Shown: positions 44,056-52,689 of the stretch, piece by piece
How the letters are laid out: each line of letters begins with the position of its first letter
Numbering within the stretch: the first letter of the stretch is position 1
From: Magnetospirillum sp. WYHS-4
GTDB taxonomy: Bacteria > Pseudomonadota > Alphaproteobacteria > Rhodospirillales > GLO-3
DNA: 61,318 bases
Direction: 5' to 3'
Assembly (NCBI GenBank): GCA_039908345.1
Contig: JAMOBD010000010.1
Span: forward strand, 1-61,318
Made by a program: the position numbers and the translations under genes
The notes under the pieces: model-generated
Databases searched by the model: none
What the model was told of the DNA's origin: nothing
Seen by the model: the letters and a program-made list of their open reading frames with translations, nothing else

Positions 44056-44508
44056 ATGACCCGTCTGGTGCACCGCGACCTGCCCGGCTACACGCCCGAA
44101 CGGATATTCGCCCTGGCGATCGACGTGGAGGCTTATCCCCGTTTTCTGTTCTGGTGCGAGTCCGCCGCCATCCGGCGGCGCGAGGGAAATCGTCTGGAGG
44201 TGGATAACGTTTTCGCCATCGGCCCCTTGCGGATGCGCTTTCGCACCGATGCCGTTCTGGACCCGCCCCGGTCCATCGAAGTCACCTCCACCGATCCCCC
44301 CTTCTCCCGGCTGCGTCTCGTCTGGACGTTCGAACCGCTGGGAGAAGGCGGCTGCCGGGTCAGCCTGAGCCTGGACCAGGCCTTCCGCTCACTCCTGTTC
44401 GAGGCCGCGGCCAGTCCCTTCACCGCCGGCCTGGAGGAAGCCGTCATCGATGCCTTCGTTCGGCGGGCGCGGGACCTCTACGGTCAGTCGTCCAGCGTCG
44501 AGAGGTAA
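44056..44508 (+). CDS. COQ10/RatA-type START-domain protein
   Basis: A 150-residue START/SRPBCC protein. YTPERIFALAIDVEAYPRFLFWC at the N-terminus and the hydrophobic beta-sheet with a C-terminal long helix (LEEAVIDAFVRRARDLYG) match the COQ10/RatA family, which binds ubiquinone or related lipids; some members are annotated as RatA toxins. The alphaproteobacterial form is more likely a quinone-binding protein needed for respiration. Its 3' end overlaps the end of the convergent cytochrome gene by 25 bp. Confidence 0.88.
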   Translation: MTRLVHRDLPGYTPERIFALAIDVEAYPRFLFWCESAAIRRREGNRLEVDNVFAIGPLRMRFRTDAVLDPPRSIEVTSTDPPFSRLRLVWTFEPLGEGGCRVSLSLDQAFRSLLFEAAASPFTAGLEEAVIDAFVRRARDLYGQSSSVER

Positions 44509-45140
44509 GCGAACAGATCGTCCAGCGCCTTGCCCTTGAGTCGCGGGAATATCTTCTGGGCGTCCTCGTGAGCGCGCTCGCCGGACTGGAAGCCCTCGAT
44601 CTGCTTCTTCAGGTAGGGCAGGTGCTGGCCGGCCAACAGCGGCGTCTTCCTGCGGCCGTAGCCGTCCTTGCCATGGCAATCGGCGCAGTCTTCCCGATAG
44701 GCCTTCCCGCCCGCTTCCGCGTCGCCGTCGGCCCGCGGAATCTGGAGCGTCAGCTTGGTCTGCTTCAAGCGCTCGTATCCGTCGATGGTCTGCCCCTCCT
44801 TCAGTTCGGGCAGCCGCGTCGCCAGTTTGATCTGCGCCAGGTAGCCGGCGATATGGACCAGATCCTCGTCGGGCAGTTCGCGGTCGTTGGCGTAGGGGGC
44901 CATGGGGATGTTGACCCGCTTGCGATCCTTGAACAGCTTGATCTGTTCGGCGATGTATTGCGCCGACATACCCGCCAGGCGCGGATAGGTGCCGGCGCCG
45001 CCGCCCTGGCCGTACTCGCCGTGACAGGGCGCGCAGGTGCGATTGATGTCCTCGCCGATCTGCGGGTCGATCTTGGGTTCCTGGGCGAAGGCGGGCAGCG
45101 CGGCCAGCAGAAGGGCTGGAAGGGCCAAGGCTTTGGTCAC
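44484..45140 (-). CDS. Dihaem c-type cytochrome, last gene of the nos cluster
   Basis: A 218-residue periplasmic cytochrome: signal peptide (about 1-19, AFAQ) and two CXXCH sites, CAPCH and CADCH, in tandem cytochrome c553/c4-like domains. Later methionines could be axial ligands. It probably shuttles electrons to or within the nitrous-oxide pathway or to an oxidase. Its GTG start overlaps the nosY stop (GTGA) behind GGGGAG, which indicates co-translation. Other clade II nos clusters often carry nosL or nosX-type genes near this point; a third cytochrome here is unusual. Confidence 0.85.
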   Translation of the reverse strand: MTKALALPALLLAALPAFAQEPKIDPQIGEDINRTCAPCHGEYGQGGGAGTYPRLAGMSAQYIAEQIKLFKDRKRVNIPMAPYANDRELPDEDLVHIAGYLAQIKLATRLPELKEGQTIDGYERLKQTKLTLQIPRADGDAEAGGKAYREDCADCHGKDGYGRRKTPLLAGQHLPYLKKQIEGFQSGERAHEDAQKIFPRLKGKALDDLFAYLSTLDD

Positions 45141-45964
45141 GGCAGGTCTCCCCGGCGGAATACCGCATAGCCAAGGGCCGCGCAGCCGCTGCCCAGGGCC
45201 ACGGGATAGAGCAACCCGTAGATCAGATAGCCCAGGTGCCCGAAGGCATCCAGGATCACCCAGGCCGAAGGCCCCATGAGCATGAGCTGGGGATCGAACA
45301 GCGCCATGGTAGCGGTGCGGAAGACCTGCATGGGGTTGACCAGGGCGATGGCCACCACGGTCTCGGGGGCGACATGCTCCTTTATCATGACGCCCAGGAG
45401 AATCAGGTCGAGGAACAGCAGAAGGGTCAGCCAGACGATGAAGGCCGCCCCCTGCGCCACGTCGGGCGAGCGGGCCAAGCTGGAAACCAGCATGCCGATG
45501 CCCAGGAAGCACCAAGCCAGCGAGATCATCAGGGCCGTATTGAGGAAGAACTGCGCCCAGGGAATGTCGAAGCCCCGTATCGCGCCCCAGATGGCCGCCA
45601 CCGCCATGGCAAGAAAGACGGGCAGGAAGATGACCAGGAAGCGGCCGACCATCTTGCCCCAGAACCAGGCAGCCAAAGGTACCGGCAGGGACAGCAGGTA
45701 CTCGAACACGCCGGCCTCGCGGTCACCGGCAACCGACCGCACGGTGGTAATCAGCACGAAGACCGGCAGGATGGCGACGCAGATCTGGATGTAGGTGAGC
45801 AGAAGGCGCGTCAGCCCGGTGAAGCCCATGATGCGGGATTCCGTCAGGCCGGTGAGCAACAGCGCCACCATCGCCCCGCCGAACACCAGGGCATAGACCA
45901 GGAACCAGCGGGCGCGCAGGGATTCGGACATGTCGAGCAGGGCGGTTCGCCAAAGGTGCTTCAT
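45137..45964 (-). CDS. nosY: NosY, ABC-type permease of copper-site maturation
   Basis: A 275-residue membrane protein with about six hydrophobic helices and the conserved segment TTVRSVAGDREAGVFEYLLS after the second helix, typical of NosY/ABC-2 permeases. With NosF and NosD it forms the complex that supplies sulfur or another component for assembly of the CuZ site in NosZ. ATG overlaps the nosF stop by four bases; the stop overlaps the cytochrome GTG. Two long terminal hydrophobic stretches are normal. Confidence 0.9.
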   Translation of the reverse strand: MKHLWRTALLDMSESLRARWFLVYALVFGGAMVALLLTGLTESRIMGFTGLTRLLLTYIQICVAILPVFVLITTVRSVAGDREAGVFEYLLSLPVPLAAWFWGKMVGRFLVIFLPVFLAMAVAAIWGAIRGFDIPWAQFFLNTALMISLAWCFLGIGMLVSSLARSPDVAQGAAFIVWLTLLLFLDLILLGVMIKEHVAPETVVAIALVNPMQVFRTATMALFDPQLMLMGPSAWVILDAFGHLGYLIYGLLYPVALGSGCAALGYAVFRRGDLP

Positions 45965-46818
45965 GGCCGGCCCTCCTCCTTCAGGTCGATGCCGGCGAAG
46001 GCCCCGGCGTAGCGCGCCAGCATGCCGAGGAAGCGCAGCCGGTCCGGCCCCGCCACCCGGCCCCGCCAGCGCAGCGCCCCATTGATCCGTTCGAACTTCC
46101 ACTCGCCCAGCGCCTTGGCGAAGGCCTCGTCGTCGCGCGCCAGATCGACGGTGCAGACCATGATGCTCGCCAAGTCGACCGTGTCCTCGACGTGGTCGTC
46201 CAGCACCACCCTACCCCCGTCCAGTTCGATCACCCGGTTGACCAGGGGCGCCACCTCGTCCAGGCGGTGGCTGGAGATCAGCATCACGTCCTCCTGGCGT
46301 TCGGCCAGCAGGCCGAAGAAGACCCGGCGCGAGTCCGGGTCCAGGTTGGCGGCCGGCTCGTCCAGGATCAGGATGCGACTGTCGCGCCCCAAGGCGATGC
46401 CGATCAGCAGCTTCTGCTTCTGGCCGCCCGACAGCTTGACGAAGGGCTGGCGACGCACGGCCCCCATGTCCAGCCCCAGCTTGCCCGCCACTTCCTCCAT
46501 GCGCTTCGGATCGCTGCCGCAGACCCCGGCGGCGAAAGCCACCAAGTCGCCCACCGGCATCTTCAAGGGCGGCGGCAGTTGCGGCACGAAGCCGATGCCT
46601 TTCAGAACCTCGTGGCGGTCGCGGCGAGCATCGAGTCCGCCGACTTCCACCGTCCCCTGGTAGACGTATTCGCCCAGCAGGCAGCGGATCATCGTCGTCT
46701 TGCCGGCCCCGTTGGAGCCCACCAGGGCGATACGGTCGCCGGCCGGCAGGTCGAGATCGACCCCGTCCAGCACCCGCCGCCCGCGGAATGTCTTGACCAG
46801 TTCCTGGATGCGGATCAT
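45961..46818 (-). CDS. nosF: NosF, ATP-binding subunit of the NosDFY ABC complex
   Basis: A 285-residue ABC ATPase. Walker A is GSNGAGKTT, the Q-loop lies in GFVPQLPPP, the signature is KLSGGQKQK, Walker B ILILDEPAANLD, and the switch His is in SSHRLDE. It drives the NosY permease in CuZ-site maturation. ATG at 46818 overlaps the nosH stop (ATGA); the C-terminal 60 residues are variable. Confidence 0.93.
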   Translation of the reverse strand: MIRIQELVKTFRGRRVLDGVDLDLPAGDRIALVGSNGAGKTTMIRCLLGEYVYQGTVEVGGLDARRDRHEVLKGIGFVPQLPPPLKMPVGDLVAFAAGVCGSDPKRMEEVAGKLGLDMGAVRRQPFVKLSGGQKQKLLIGIALGRDSRILILDEPAANLDPDSRRVFFGLLAERQEDVMLISSHRLDEVAPLVNRVIELDGGRVVLDDHVEDTVDLASIMVCTVDLARDDEAFAKALGEWKFERINGALRWRGRVAGPDRLRFLGMLARYAGAFAGIDLKEEGRP

Positions 46819-47840
46819 GGGCTGGCGGGCGCCTCCGGCTGGGGTTGCTGCTTGGGCGGATGGCTCAGCATCTTGCTGAGCCCCTTGATTTCGAACTTGA
46901 GCGACCCCGTCGGACAGACGTCGACGCAAAGCCCGCAACGGGTGCAGTCGGGCCCGATCTGGGTGGCGACGTCCTGGGCGTAGGCCTTCTTGGTCACTTC
47001 CAGCACGTGGGGCACCAGGCAGACCTTGCGGCAGTCGCCCTCGTGCAGGCACTTCTGGATGTCGTAGCGCACGTGCACCGGTGTCGCCGCCGTACCCACG
47101 AAGCCGTAGGTCAGGCCGATGGGGCAGATGTAGCGGCACCAGGCGCGCCGGGTGATGAAGATCTCGAACAGCAGCAGACCCGCCACCCACAATAGGGCCA
47201 ACGTCGGCCCGTAGATCAGGGCGCGGCTGAGAATGCCGGTGGGCGAGATGGCCTCGAAGACCGTATAGCCGGTCACGAAGGCCAAGCCGGCGAAGATCGC
47301 ATAAAGCACCGTCCTGGTACCCCGGTGCATGGTGAAATCGCGCACCAGGTTCTGTTCGGCCAGCTTCACGTGGATCTTTTCCGCCAGTTCGGCCAGCAGG
47401 TGGTAAGGGCAGACCCAGGAACAGAAGGTCCGCCCACCGAAGATCCACCAGAGGATCAATACCGTGATGGTGCCGATCACCAGGTTGATGAGGATCTTCT
47501 TGTGAGCCAGCATGACCTGGAGCGCCGAATTGAGGTCCGCGAAGTGAAAGCCGACCACCCGCGAGGCGGTCAGCGCCCCTTCCACCAGTTGCACGTCCCA
47601 CCAGTAGGAAACCACGAACAGCAGATTGACCACCAGCAGGGTCGCCCAGCGGCGGTTGCGCCATTTGTGGGACCGCGCCTTGTCGGCTTCGGCCCGGATG
47701 GCGGCGACCCGTTCCTTCTTGTCCTCGATGGCCCGCTTAGCCGCGTGGATGGCGCGGGCGGCCGGCGTATAGTCGGAATCGCGGGGCTTGGCGTCGGGCG
47801 CACGGCCCAGCATGACGGCTGTCTGGCGAAGCATGCTCAT
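46815..47840 (-). CDS. nosH: NosH, polyferredoxin-type membrane protein (NapH-like)
   Basis: A 341-residue membrane protein with four to five hydrophobic segments. Two CXXXCP motifs of NapH/NosR type are present, FCSWVCPYHL and WCRYICPIGL, and the C-terminus has two [4Fe-4S] motifs (CLHEGDCRKVC and CTRCGLCVDVCP). It probably passes quinol-derived electrons with NosG to the periplasmic cytochromes that feed NosZ. ATG at 47840 overlaps the nosG stop (TGATG). Identification as NosH comes from the NosG-NosH order. Confidence 0.88.
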   Translation of the reverse strand: MSMLRQTAVMLGRAPDAKPRDSDYTPAARAIHAAKRAIEDKKERVAAIRAEADKARSHKWRNRRWATLLVVNLLFVVSYWWDVQLVEGALTASRVVGFHFADLNSALQVMLAHKKILINLVIGTITVLILWWIFGGRTFCSWVCPYHLLAELAEKIHVKLAEQNLVRDFTMHRGTRTVLYAIFAGLAFVTGYTVFEAISPTGILSRALIYGPTLALLWVAGLLLFEIFITRRAWCRYICPIGLTYGFVGTAATPVHVRYDIQKCLHEGDCRKVCLVPHVLEVTKKAYAQDVATQIGPDCTRCGLCVDVCPTGSLKFEIKGLSKMLSHPPKQQPQPEAPASP

Positions 47841-48604
47841 CACACGTCTCCCCAGGTCTTGCGGATGTCGATCACGATGGCCGCCGGTTCCACCGGACAG
47901 ATCATCTCGCACATGCCGCAGCCGACGCATTTGTCGGTGATGACGGGCGAGCCGCGGAAATCGTCGTCGCCCGCCTGGATGCGATAGAGCGCGATGGCGC
48001 CTTCGATGGGGCATTCGCGGACGCAAAGATCGCAAAGCGCCAGGTCGTACTTGTACTGGCCCAGGGGAATGGGCTTCCAGCGGTCGATCTCGTTGTAGCG
48101 GTGCAAGCCCGGAAAACCGTCGCCCCGCGCGTAGCCCTGGAACCCCTTGCCCTGGCGCGCCAGGCAGGCGCCGGGACGGGCCAGGCGGGCCAGGCCCATG
48201 CGCACCTGTTCCTTCTTGTCGATCTTGTGGCTCAAGGCTTCCGTGGGGCAGGCCAGGATGCACTGGGTGGCATCGCAGGAAAAATCGCAGGCCTGGGTCC
48301 GGGCGTCGATGTAGGGCACGCCGACCCCGAAGCCTTCGTCCAGGTCGCCCAGCTTGATCGCCTCGACGGGGCAGACCTGCACACACTGGCCGCACTTGAT
48401 GCAGGCGGCGAGGAAGTCCTTTTCGGCGATGGCGCCGGGCGGGCGCAGGCGCTCGGTCCATTTCTTCAGCACCGGGAAGAAGCCCAGCAGGGCGGCGCCG
48501 ACCACCGTGGCGCCAGCCGCCGCCGAACGCAGGATGGCGCGCCGTTCCTTGCGTTGCTTCTTGGGATTCTTGACGATCTTGGGCGGGGGGGCTTCGGGTT
48601 TCAT
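47840..48604 (-). CDS. nosG: NosG, NapG-like periplasmic ferredoxin
   Basis: A 254-residue iron-sulfur protein. The N-terminus is strongly basic, then hydrophobic (about 28-48). Four cysteine clusters for [4Fe-4S] centres follow: CIKCGQCVQVCP, CDFSCDATQCILACP, CDLCVRECP and CVGCGMCEMICP. It lacks a clear twin-arginine pair, although RRAILRSAAAG is close to one. With NosH it forms a quinol dehydrogenase module that replaces NosR in clade II nos clusters. Confidence 0.9.
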   Translation of the reverse strand: MKPEAPPPKIVKNPKKQRKERRAILRSAAAGATVVGAALLGFFPVLKKWTERLRPPGAIAEKDFLAACIKCGQCVQVCPVEAIKLGDLDEGFGVGVPYIDARTQACDFSCDATQCILACPTEALSHKIDKKEQVRMGLARLARPGACLARQGKGFQGYARGDGFPGLHRYNEIDRWKPIPLGQYKYDLALCDLCVRECPIEGAIALYRIQAGDDDFRGSPVITDKCVGCGMCEMICPVEPAAIVIDIRKTWGDV

Positions 48605-48616
48605 GATCCTGTCTTT

Positions 48617-49933
48617 CTACTTGCCCAGGCGTTGCTTGAGGCCGAACGGGTCGAATTCCCCCCCGTCGTCTCCCCCCTTGGCAGCCGCCCGCGCCTGACG
48701 CCCGGCCACCGGCGGCATAATCAGCGGCTTGTCGTCGCGCATCAACAGGATCGGGTCGGTGAGCGGCGCCAGGCGTTCCAGGAAATCGACCAAGGTGAGC
48801 ACCGGCGCGCCGCGGAAGAACGCGGCATGCGGGACATCCATCCACAGGCGATCCGCATAGACCCGAAGTTCGTAAGGCGTATCGCCGATGCCGTCGCCGT
48901 CGCGGTCGAACCCCTGGTAGTCGTCCCAATAATTGCCGTCCCAGAGGTTCCGGGCCGCCGAGGCCCGGGCGTTCACCGACACCTGCACCAGATTGTGCTC
49001 GAAGCGGTTGGCCCTCAGTTCGTTGCCTTTCCAGTCATTATGGAACAGAACCCCGATCCCCGTAAAGGCGACGTGGTTGCGTTCGATGCGGTTGCCGGTG
49101 TCCGGCTGGAAGGGCGATAAGTCCAGGTAGATGCCGTTGGACACGTAGACGATCTCGTTGTCCTCGATGGTCGTGCTGCTGGTTTCCTTGAGGCCGATGC
49201 CGACGCCCGTGGCCCCGGTGCCATTGGTCACCCGGTTGCCCCGGATGACGATGCCGTCCGAATACATCAGGATGATGCCGACCGAATTGTCCCAGTAGGT
49301 GTTGTCCTCGACCAGATTATGCTGGGCGTACATGAAATGGAGGCCGTAGCGGCTGTCGCTGACCTTGTTGCCGCGGATCGTATTGTCCACCGAATGCCAG
49401 ACCACCACGTCGCGGGAACGGCTGATCTCGTTCTCCTCGATACGATTGGAACGGCTGAACCAGAGCCGGATCGCATCGCCCCGCATGCCCAGTTCCAGAT
49501 CCTTGGAATGGACGACATTGCGTCGCACGACGTTGCTGTCCGACTGGTGCAGGTCGATGCCGAACAGAGTGTCCTCGATGACGTTGTCCTTGATGACGTT
49601 GAAGCTGCCCTTGACCTGGATGCCGGCATCGACGTCGTTATGGGATTCCCCGGAATTGACCAGACGCAGGCCGCGCACCGTGGCGCCGTCGGTCTCGATG
49701 GCCAGCACCGTTCCCTTGCCGCCGCCGTCGATGGTGACCTTGCCGTCGCCGTCCAATACGATGGGTTTGGCAACGACTAGCGGCCCGGCATAGGTGCCGG
49801 GCGGCAGGATCACCACGTCCTTGTCCTGGGCGGCGTCGATGAACGGTTGGGCGGAGGGCAGGACGGCCGCCCAGGCGGCGGGCCCCATCAGCCCCGCCGC
49901 CACGACCGCCGCTGCCACCCTGATAATCGCCAT
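48617..49933 (-). CDS. nosD: NosD, periplasmic beta-helix protein of CuZ assembly
   Basis: A 438-residue protein with a Sec signal peptide (about 1-23, ends AWAAV) and a right-handed parallel beta-helix: turns such as NVIKDNVIEDTLFGIDLHQSD, NVVRRNVVHS, NRIEENEISRS and NTIRGNKVSDSRYG repeat through residues about 60-330. NosD works with NosF and NosY in maturation of NosZ copper sites. A Gln/Ala/Arg-rich C-terminal tail is variable. Spacing to nosB is 23 bases. Confidence 0.92.
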   Translation of the reverse strand: MAIIRVAAAVVAAGLMGPAAWAAVLPSAQPFIDAAQDKDVVILPPGTYAGPLVVAKPIVLDGDGKVTIDGGGKGTVLAIETDGATVRGLRLVNSGESHNDVDAGIQVKGSFNVIKDNVIEDTLFGIDLHQSDSNVVRRNVVHSKDLELGMRGDAIRLWFSRSNRIEENEISRSRDVVVWHSVDNTIRGNKVSDSRYGLHFMYAQHNLVEDNTYWDNSVGIILMYSDGIVIRGNRVTNGTGATGVGIGLKETSSTTIEDNEIVYVSNGIYLDLSPFQPDTGNRIERNHVAFTGIGVLFHNDWKGNELRANRFEHNLVQVSVNARASAARNLWDGNYWDDYQGFDRDGDGIGDTPYELRVYADRLWMDVPHAAFFRGAPVLTLVDFLERLAPLTDPILLMRDDKPLIMPPVAGRQARAAAKGGDDGGEFDPFGLKQRLGK

Positions 49934-49956
49934 GGCCCGTTGCCGGCGCCGCCCGT

Positions 49957-50943
49957 TCAGTGACCGGCCATCCGCGTGCGCTTCAGTTCCAGCAGGCCGG
50001 CCAGGGCCATGCTGACCCCGACCGCGGCGAACAGGGCGAAGCCGTAATGCGGATAGGAATGGGTGCTGAACTGGGCCACCTTGCCTTGCCCGAAGACGGT
50101 GGGCATGAAGGGCTTGATGGTGAAGGCCGCCATCTCGTGCAGGTTATGGCCGAACCACCAGAGCCAAGCCGAGTATTCGATGACGAAGAACACCGGCAAA
50201 AGGGCCGGCACGATGACCAGCACCCAGCGGGTGAAGCCCCACTTCCAGACGCCGAAGCTGAGCACCGCCAAGGCCGCCAGGATGCCCCAATAAGTCACCT
50301 TGGCCGCCGCGTTCATGATGCCGGACCGGTGCCCGATCTCTTGCATGTCGCGGAAATAGCGGCCCAGGGCCTCGCGATAGCTTTCGTCGATGACGACGAA
50401 TCCGGACCAGTCGGCGTAATCCTTGAGGTCCAGGTCCATGGTGCCGACGAAGTCGCCGATATAGTTGGGGCTCAGCATCAGAACCCCGCCCTTGGTGAAC
50501 ATGGCCATTGTCATCCAGACGGCAATGCCGAGGGAGCCCGCGGCCACGACGCCCACCTGCAAGCCCTTCTTCGGAATGGCGAAAGCCACGATCATCAATC
50601 CCAGCAGGGAGAACAGGAACGGCGAGAAGGCGCGCTCGACGGGACCGCCGGCAGCAATGGGATACATGCCGACGTAGTGGTTGATGGCGTCCATCTCGTG
50701 CTTGCAGTTCAGCCGCTCGGTCTGGGTCTTCTCGGCCGATTCGATGATCTGGCAGCCGTTTTCCACCTTGTCGACATGAAAGTGGATGCGGATGCCTTGC
50801 GGGAAGGCGACCTCGGGATACTGGGGCGCCTTCAGGGACACCCACCAGATGGGGGAGACGTAGGCCACCGCCAGACAGACCAGGGCGGCGACGATGAGGA
50901 GGCGGAAAAGAAGGGTTTGCTTGGCGTTCGCGTCGGCGTTCAT
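49957..50943 (-). CDS. nosB: NosB-type integral membrane protein
   Basis: A 328-residue membrane protein with about six hydrophobic segments (first at about 12-32). A large loop after the first (about 45-110) contains VENGCQIIES and LNCKHEMDAINHYVGMYPIAAGG. This matches the position and type of NosB, which follows nosZ in clade II (Wolinella-like) clusters and whose function is not settled. Identification is by context and topology, so the symbol is less certain than for nosZ, nosD and nosF. Confidence 0.75.
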   Translation of the reverse strand: MNADANAKQTLLFRLLIVAALVCLAVAYVSPIWWVSLKAPQYPEVAFPQGIRIHFHVDKVENGCQIIESAEKTQTERLNCKHEMDAINHYVGMYPIAAGGPVERAFSPFLFSLLGLMIVAFAIPKKGLQVGVVAAGSLGIAVWMTMAMFTKGGVLMLSPNYIGDFVGTMDLDLKDYADWSGFVVIDESYREALGRYFRDMQEIGHRSGIMNAAAKVTYWGILAALAVLSFGVWKWGFTRWVLVIVPALLPVFFVIEYSAWLWWFGHNLHEMAAFTIKPFMPTVFGQGKVAQFSTHSYPHYGFALFAAVGVSMALAGLLELKRTRMAGH

Positions 50944-51022
50944 GGGCTCTCGGTTCCTCGAAAAAAGGTATGCCGCCGCCGGCGCGTCCTCCCCCTTGCG
51001 TCCGGCTTCTCCCCCCCGGGTC

Positions 51023-51049
51023 TCCCCCGCCGCTCGCGGCGGCGGGGGA
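51023..51049 (-). terminator. Strong GC hairpin between the second cytochrome and nosB
   Basis: Arms TCCCCCGCCGC and GCGGCGGGGGA (11 bp) enclose a five-base loop, in the 123 bp gap between the cytochrome stop and the nosB ATG. No T run follows on the minus strand. It may be a partial terminator or an mRNA stabiliser that sets lower expression of downstream maturation genes. Confidence 0.5.
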
Positions 51050-51066
51050 TAGGCGCTCGGTCTCGC

Positions 51067-51855
51067 TTACTTGAAGTCCGGATTCAGCCAGCCGACGGGA
51101 GCGATCATCTCCTTGGGCGGCTTGATGCGCGAGGTGTAGTCGATCACCGCCTTCATGTCGCGATCGGTGAAGTTCTTGATCTGCTGCACCATGTCCGGAT
51201 TGGCGTTGCGGCGCTTCTTGTCGCGGATCCATTCGAACTGGCGCAGCATGTACTTGTAGTGCTGAGCCTGGATGCGCGGATAGTACTTCTCGACGTCGCC
51301 CTCGCCGTTCTCGCCGTGGCAGCGGACGCAGTTTTCCTTGTAGAGCTTCTTGCCGTGTTCCAGGTCCTTGCCGTCGCCCACACCGTTGTTGGGGTTCATG
51401 GGCAGCTTGGCGATGTATTCGGACACGTCCGCGATGGACTGCGGGCCGCCGATCTGGCTGGGCAGGGCGAACGGGTACATGGTCGGATTGTCGCGGTTCA
51501 GCGCGCGGATGTCAGCCAGCTGCTTGATGATGACCTTGCGGTGCTGACCGGCCAACTGCGGGAAGGTGCCATCGTCCAGGCCCCAGCCTTCCGGCATATG
51601 GCAGGCGGCGCAGACCTCGTAGACGTCGCGGCCGTTCTTCGTGTCGGGCTTGAGGTGCAGCGCCTCGTCCTTTTCGCCGCCCGGCGAGTTCCAGACGTCG
51701 ATATTAGTCTTCTCGCCGGCCGGGGGCTTCATGCCGCCGGTAGCCGCCGCGGGGGCGGCCCCGCCGGCCGCGAAGGCGGCGCCGGCCGCCGCCAGGGCGA
51801 GTCCGGCCACGAGGGCGAAGGCGGAAACCGCCTTGATCTTGTTGGTGAGGTTCAT
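51067..51855 (-). CDS. nosC: Dihaem c-type cytochrome (NosC type)
   Basis: A 262-residue cytochrome with a Sec signal peptide (about 1-29) and an Ala/Gly/Pro linker. The two haem sites are CAACH (about residue 82) and CVRCH (about residue 178), each in a class I-like domain with nearby FPQLAGQH and YPRIQAQHYKY segments. It is the second gene after nosZ, where clade II clusters carry cytochrome genes nosC1/nosC2, and probably delivers electrons to NosZ. Which of the two names applies cannot be decided. Confidence 0.83.
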   Translation of the reverse strand: MNLTNKIKAVSAFALVAGLALAAAGAAFAAGGAAPAAATGGMKPPAGEKTNIDVWNSPGGEKDEALHLKPDTKNGRDVYEVCAACHMPEGWGLDDGTFPQLAGQHRKVIIKQLADIRALNRDNPTMYPFALPSQIGGPQSIADVSEYIAKLPMNPNNGVGDGKDLEHGKKLYKENCVRCHGENGEGDVEKYYPRIQAQHYKYMLRQFEWIRDKKRRNANPDMVQQIKNFTDRDMKAVIDYTSRIKPPKEMIAPVGWLNPDFK

Positions 51856-51882
51856 TCCTGGTTCTCCGTCACGATGCTGGAT

Positions 51883-52605
51883 TTACTTCGCGGTCCTGTC
51901 GACCTGCGACAGATACTCGGCGACCAGTTCCATCTGCTGGTCCGTCATGTTCTTGACGTTGGGAAGCATCAACTTGCTTTTCCCATTGGTACGCTTTCCG
52001 TCGCGGATATCCTTGATTTGGATCAGGATGTACTCTTTCTTCTGTCCTGCGGTCTGCGGATAGCCCTTGACCGTCGGCTTCTTGCCGTCGACGCCGTGGC
52101 AGGTCTGGCACTTGTTGGCGACGTAGAGCTTCTTGCCTTCCTCGATCTTCTGCGCGTCCGGCGTACCGGCCGGCTTGATGGGGTCCATCTTGGCCAGCCA
52201 GGCGGAAATCTGCTGGATCTGGTCTTTGGAAATGCGGGGCTTGCCCTCGGTATCCAGCAGGGCGCCCTTCATGCCGTGAGAGCGCGGATTGCCGGTGGCG
52301 TCGTTGCTGCCGGTGCGCTTGCCCTCGATGATATCGTTGATCTGAGCCACCATGTAGGCCTCGTCCTGGCCGGCCAACACGGGATACTCGGGCAGCGTCG
52401 GCTTGTTGCCGGGCAGCATGCCCTTGCCTTCCTTGCCGTGGCAGGCGACGCAGGTCATCATCATGTAGATGCGATCCGGCGCCATGGCCGGCGCGGCCTG
52501 GGCAAGTTGGACGGTCTCGGCGGCGCCAGCCTGGACGGGTCCGGCGGCCAACATCAGGGCGACGGCGCCACCCATCGCGAAAAGTCCTGCATTACGGATC
52601 ATCAT
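51883..52605 (-). CDS. nosC: Dihaem c-type cytochrome directly downstream of nosZ (NosC type)
   Basis: A 240-residue cytochrome: signal peptide (about 1-26, PVQAGA), then haem sites CVACH and CQTCH in two related halves that share YPVLAGQDEAYMVAQI and YPQTAGQKKEYILIQI, so the halves are an internal duplication. The same (A/T)GQxxxY pattern occurs in the next cytochrome. Start ATG at 52605 behind GGGAG; the frame continues to 52680 through the terminator stem without a ribosome site. Likely electron donor to NosZ. Confidence 0.85.
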   Translation of the reverse strand: MMIRNAGLFAMGGAVALMLAAGPVQAGAAETVQLAQAAPAMAPDRIYMMMTCVACHGKEGKGMLPGNKPTLPEYPVLAGQDEAYMVAQINDIIEGKRTGSNDATGNPRSHGMKGALLDTEGKPRISKDQIQQISAWLAKMDPIKPAGTPDAQKIEEGKKLYVANKCQTCHGVDGKKPTVKGYPQTAGQKKEYILIQIKDIRDGKRTNGKSKLMLPNVKNMTDQQMELVAEYLSQVDRTAK

Positions 52606-52641
52606 TTGGTCTCCCGGGCTCTGGTGTCTAGCAAGAGAGAA

Positions 52642-52667
52642 GGGGGACGGCGACGACGCCGTCCCCC
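52642..52667 (-). terminator. Strong hairpin between nosZ and the first cytochrome gene
   Basis: Read on the minus strand, GGGGGACGGCG-TCGT-CGCCGTCCCCC forms an 11-bp perfect stem followed by TTCTCTCTT. It lies about 25 bp after the nosZ stop. Such a stem is likely to end most transcripts after nosZ or protect the nosZ message, giving more NosZ than accessory proteins. Confidence 0.65.
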
Positions 52668-52689
52668 CCCTTTTGGCCAAGTCGGGGTC

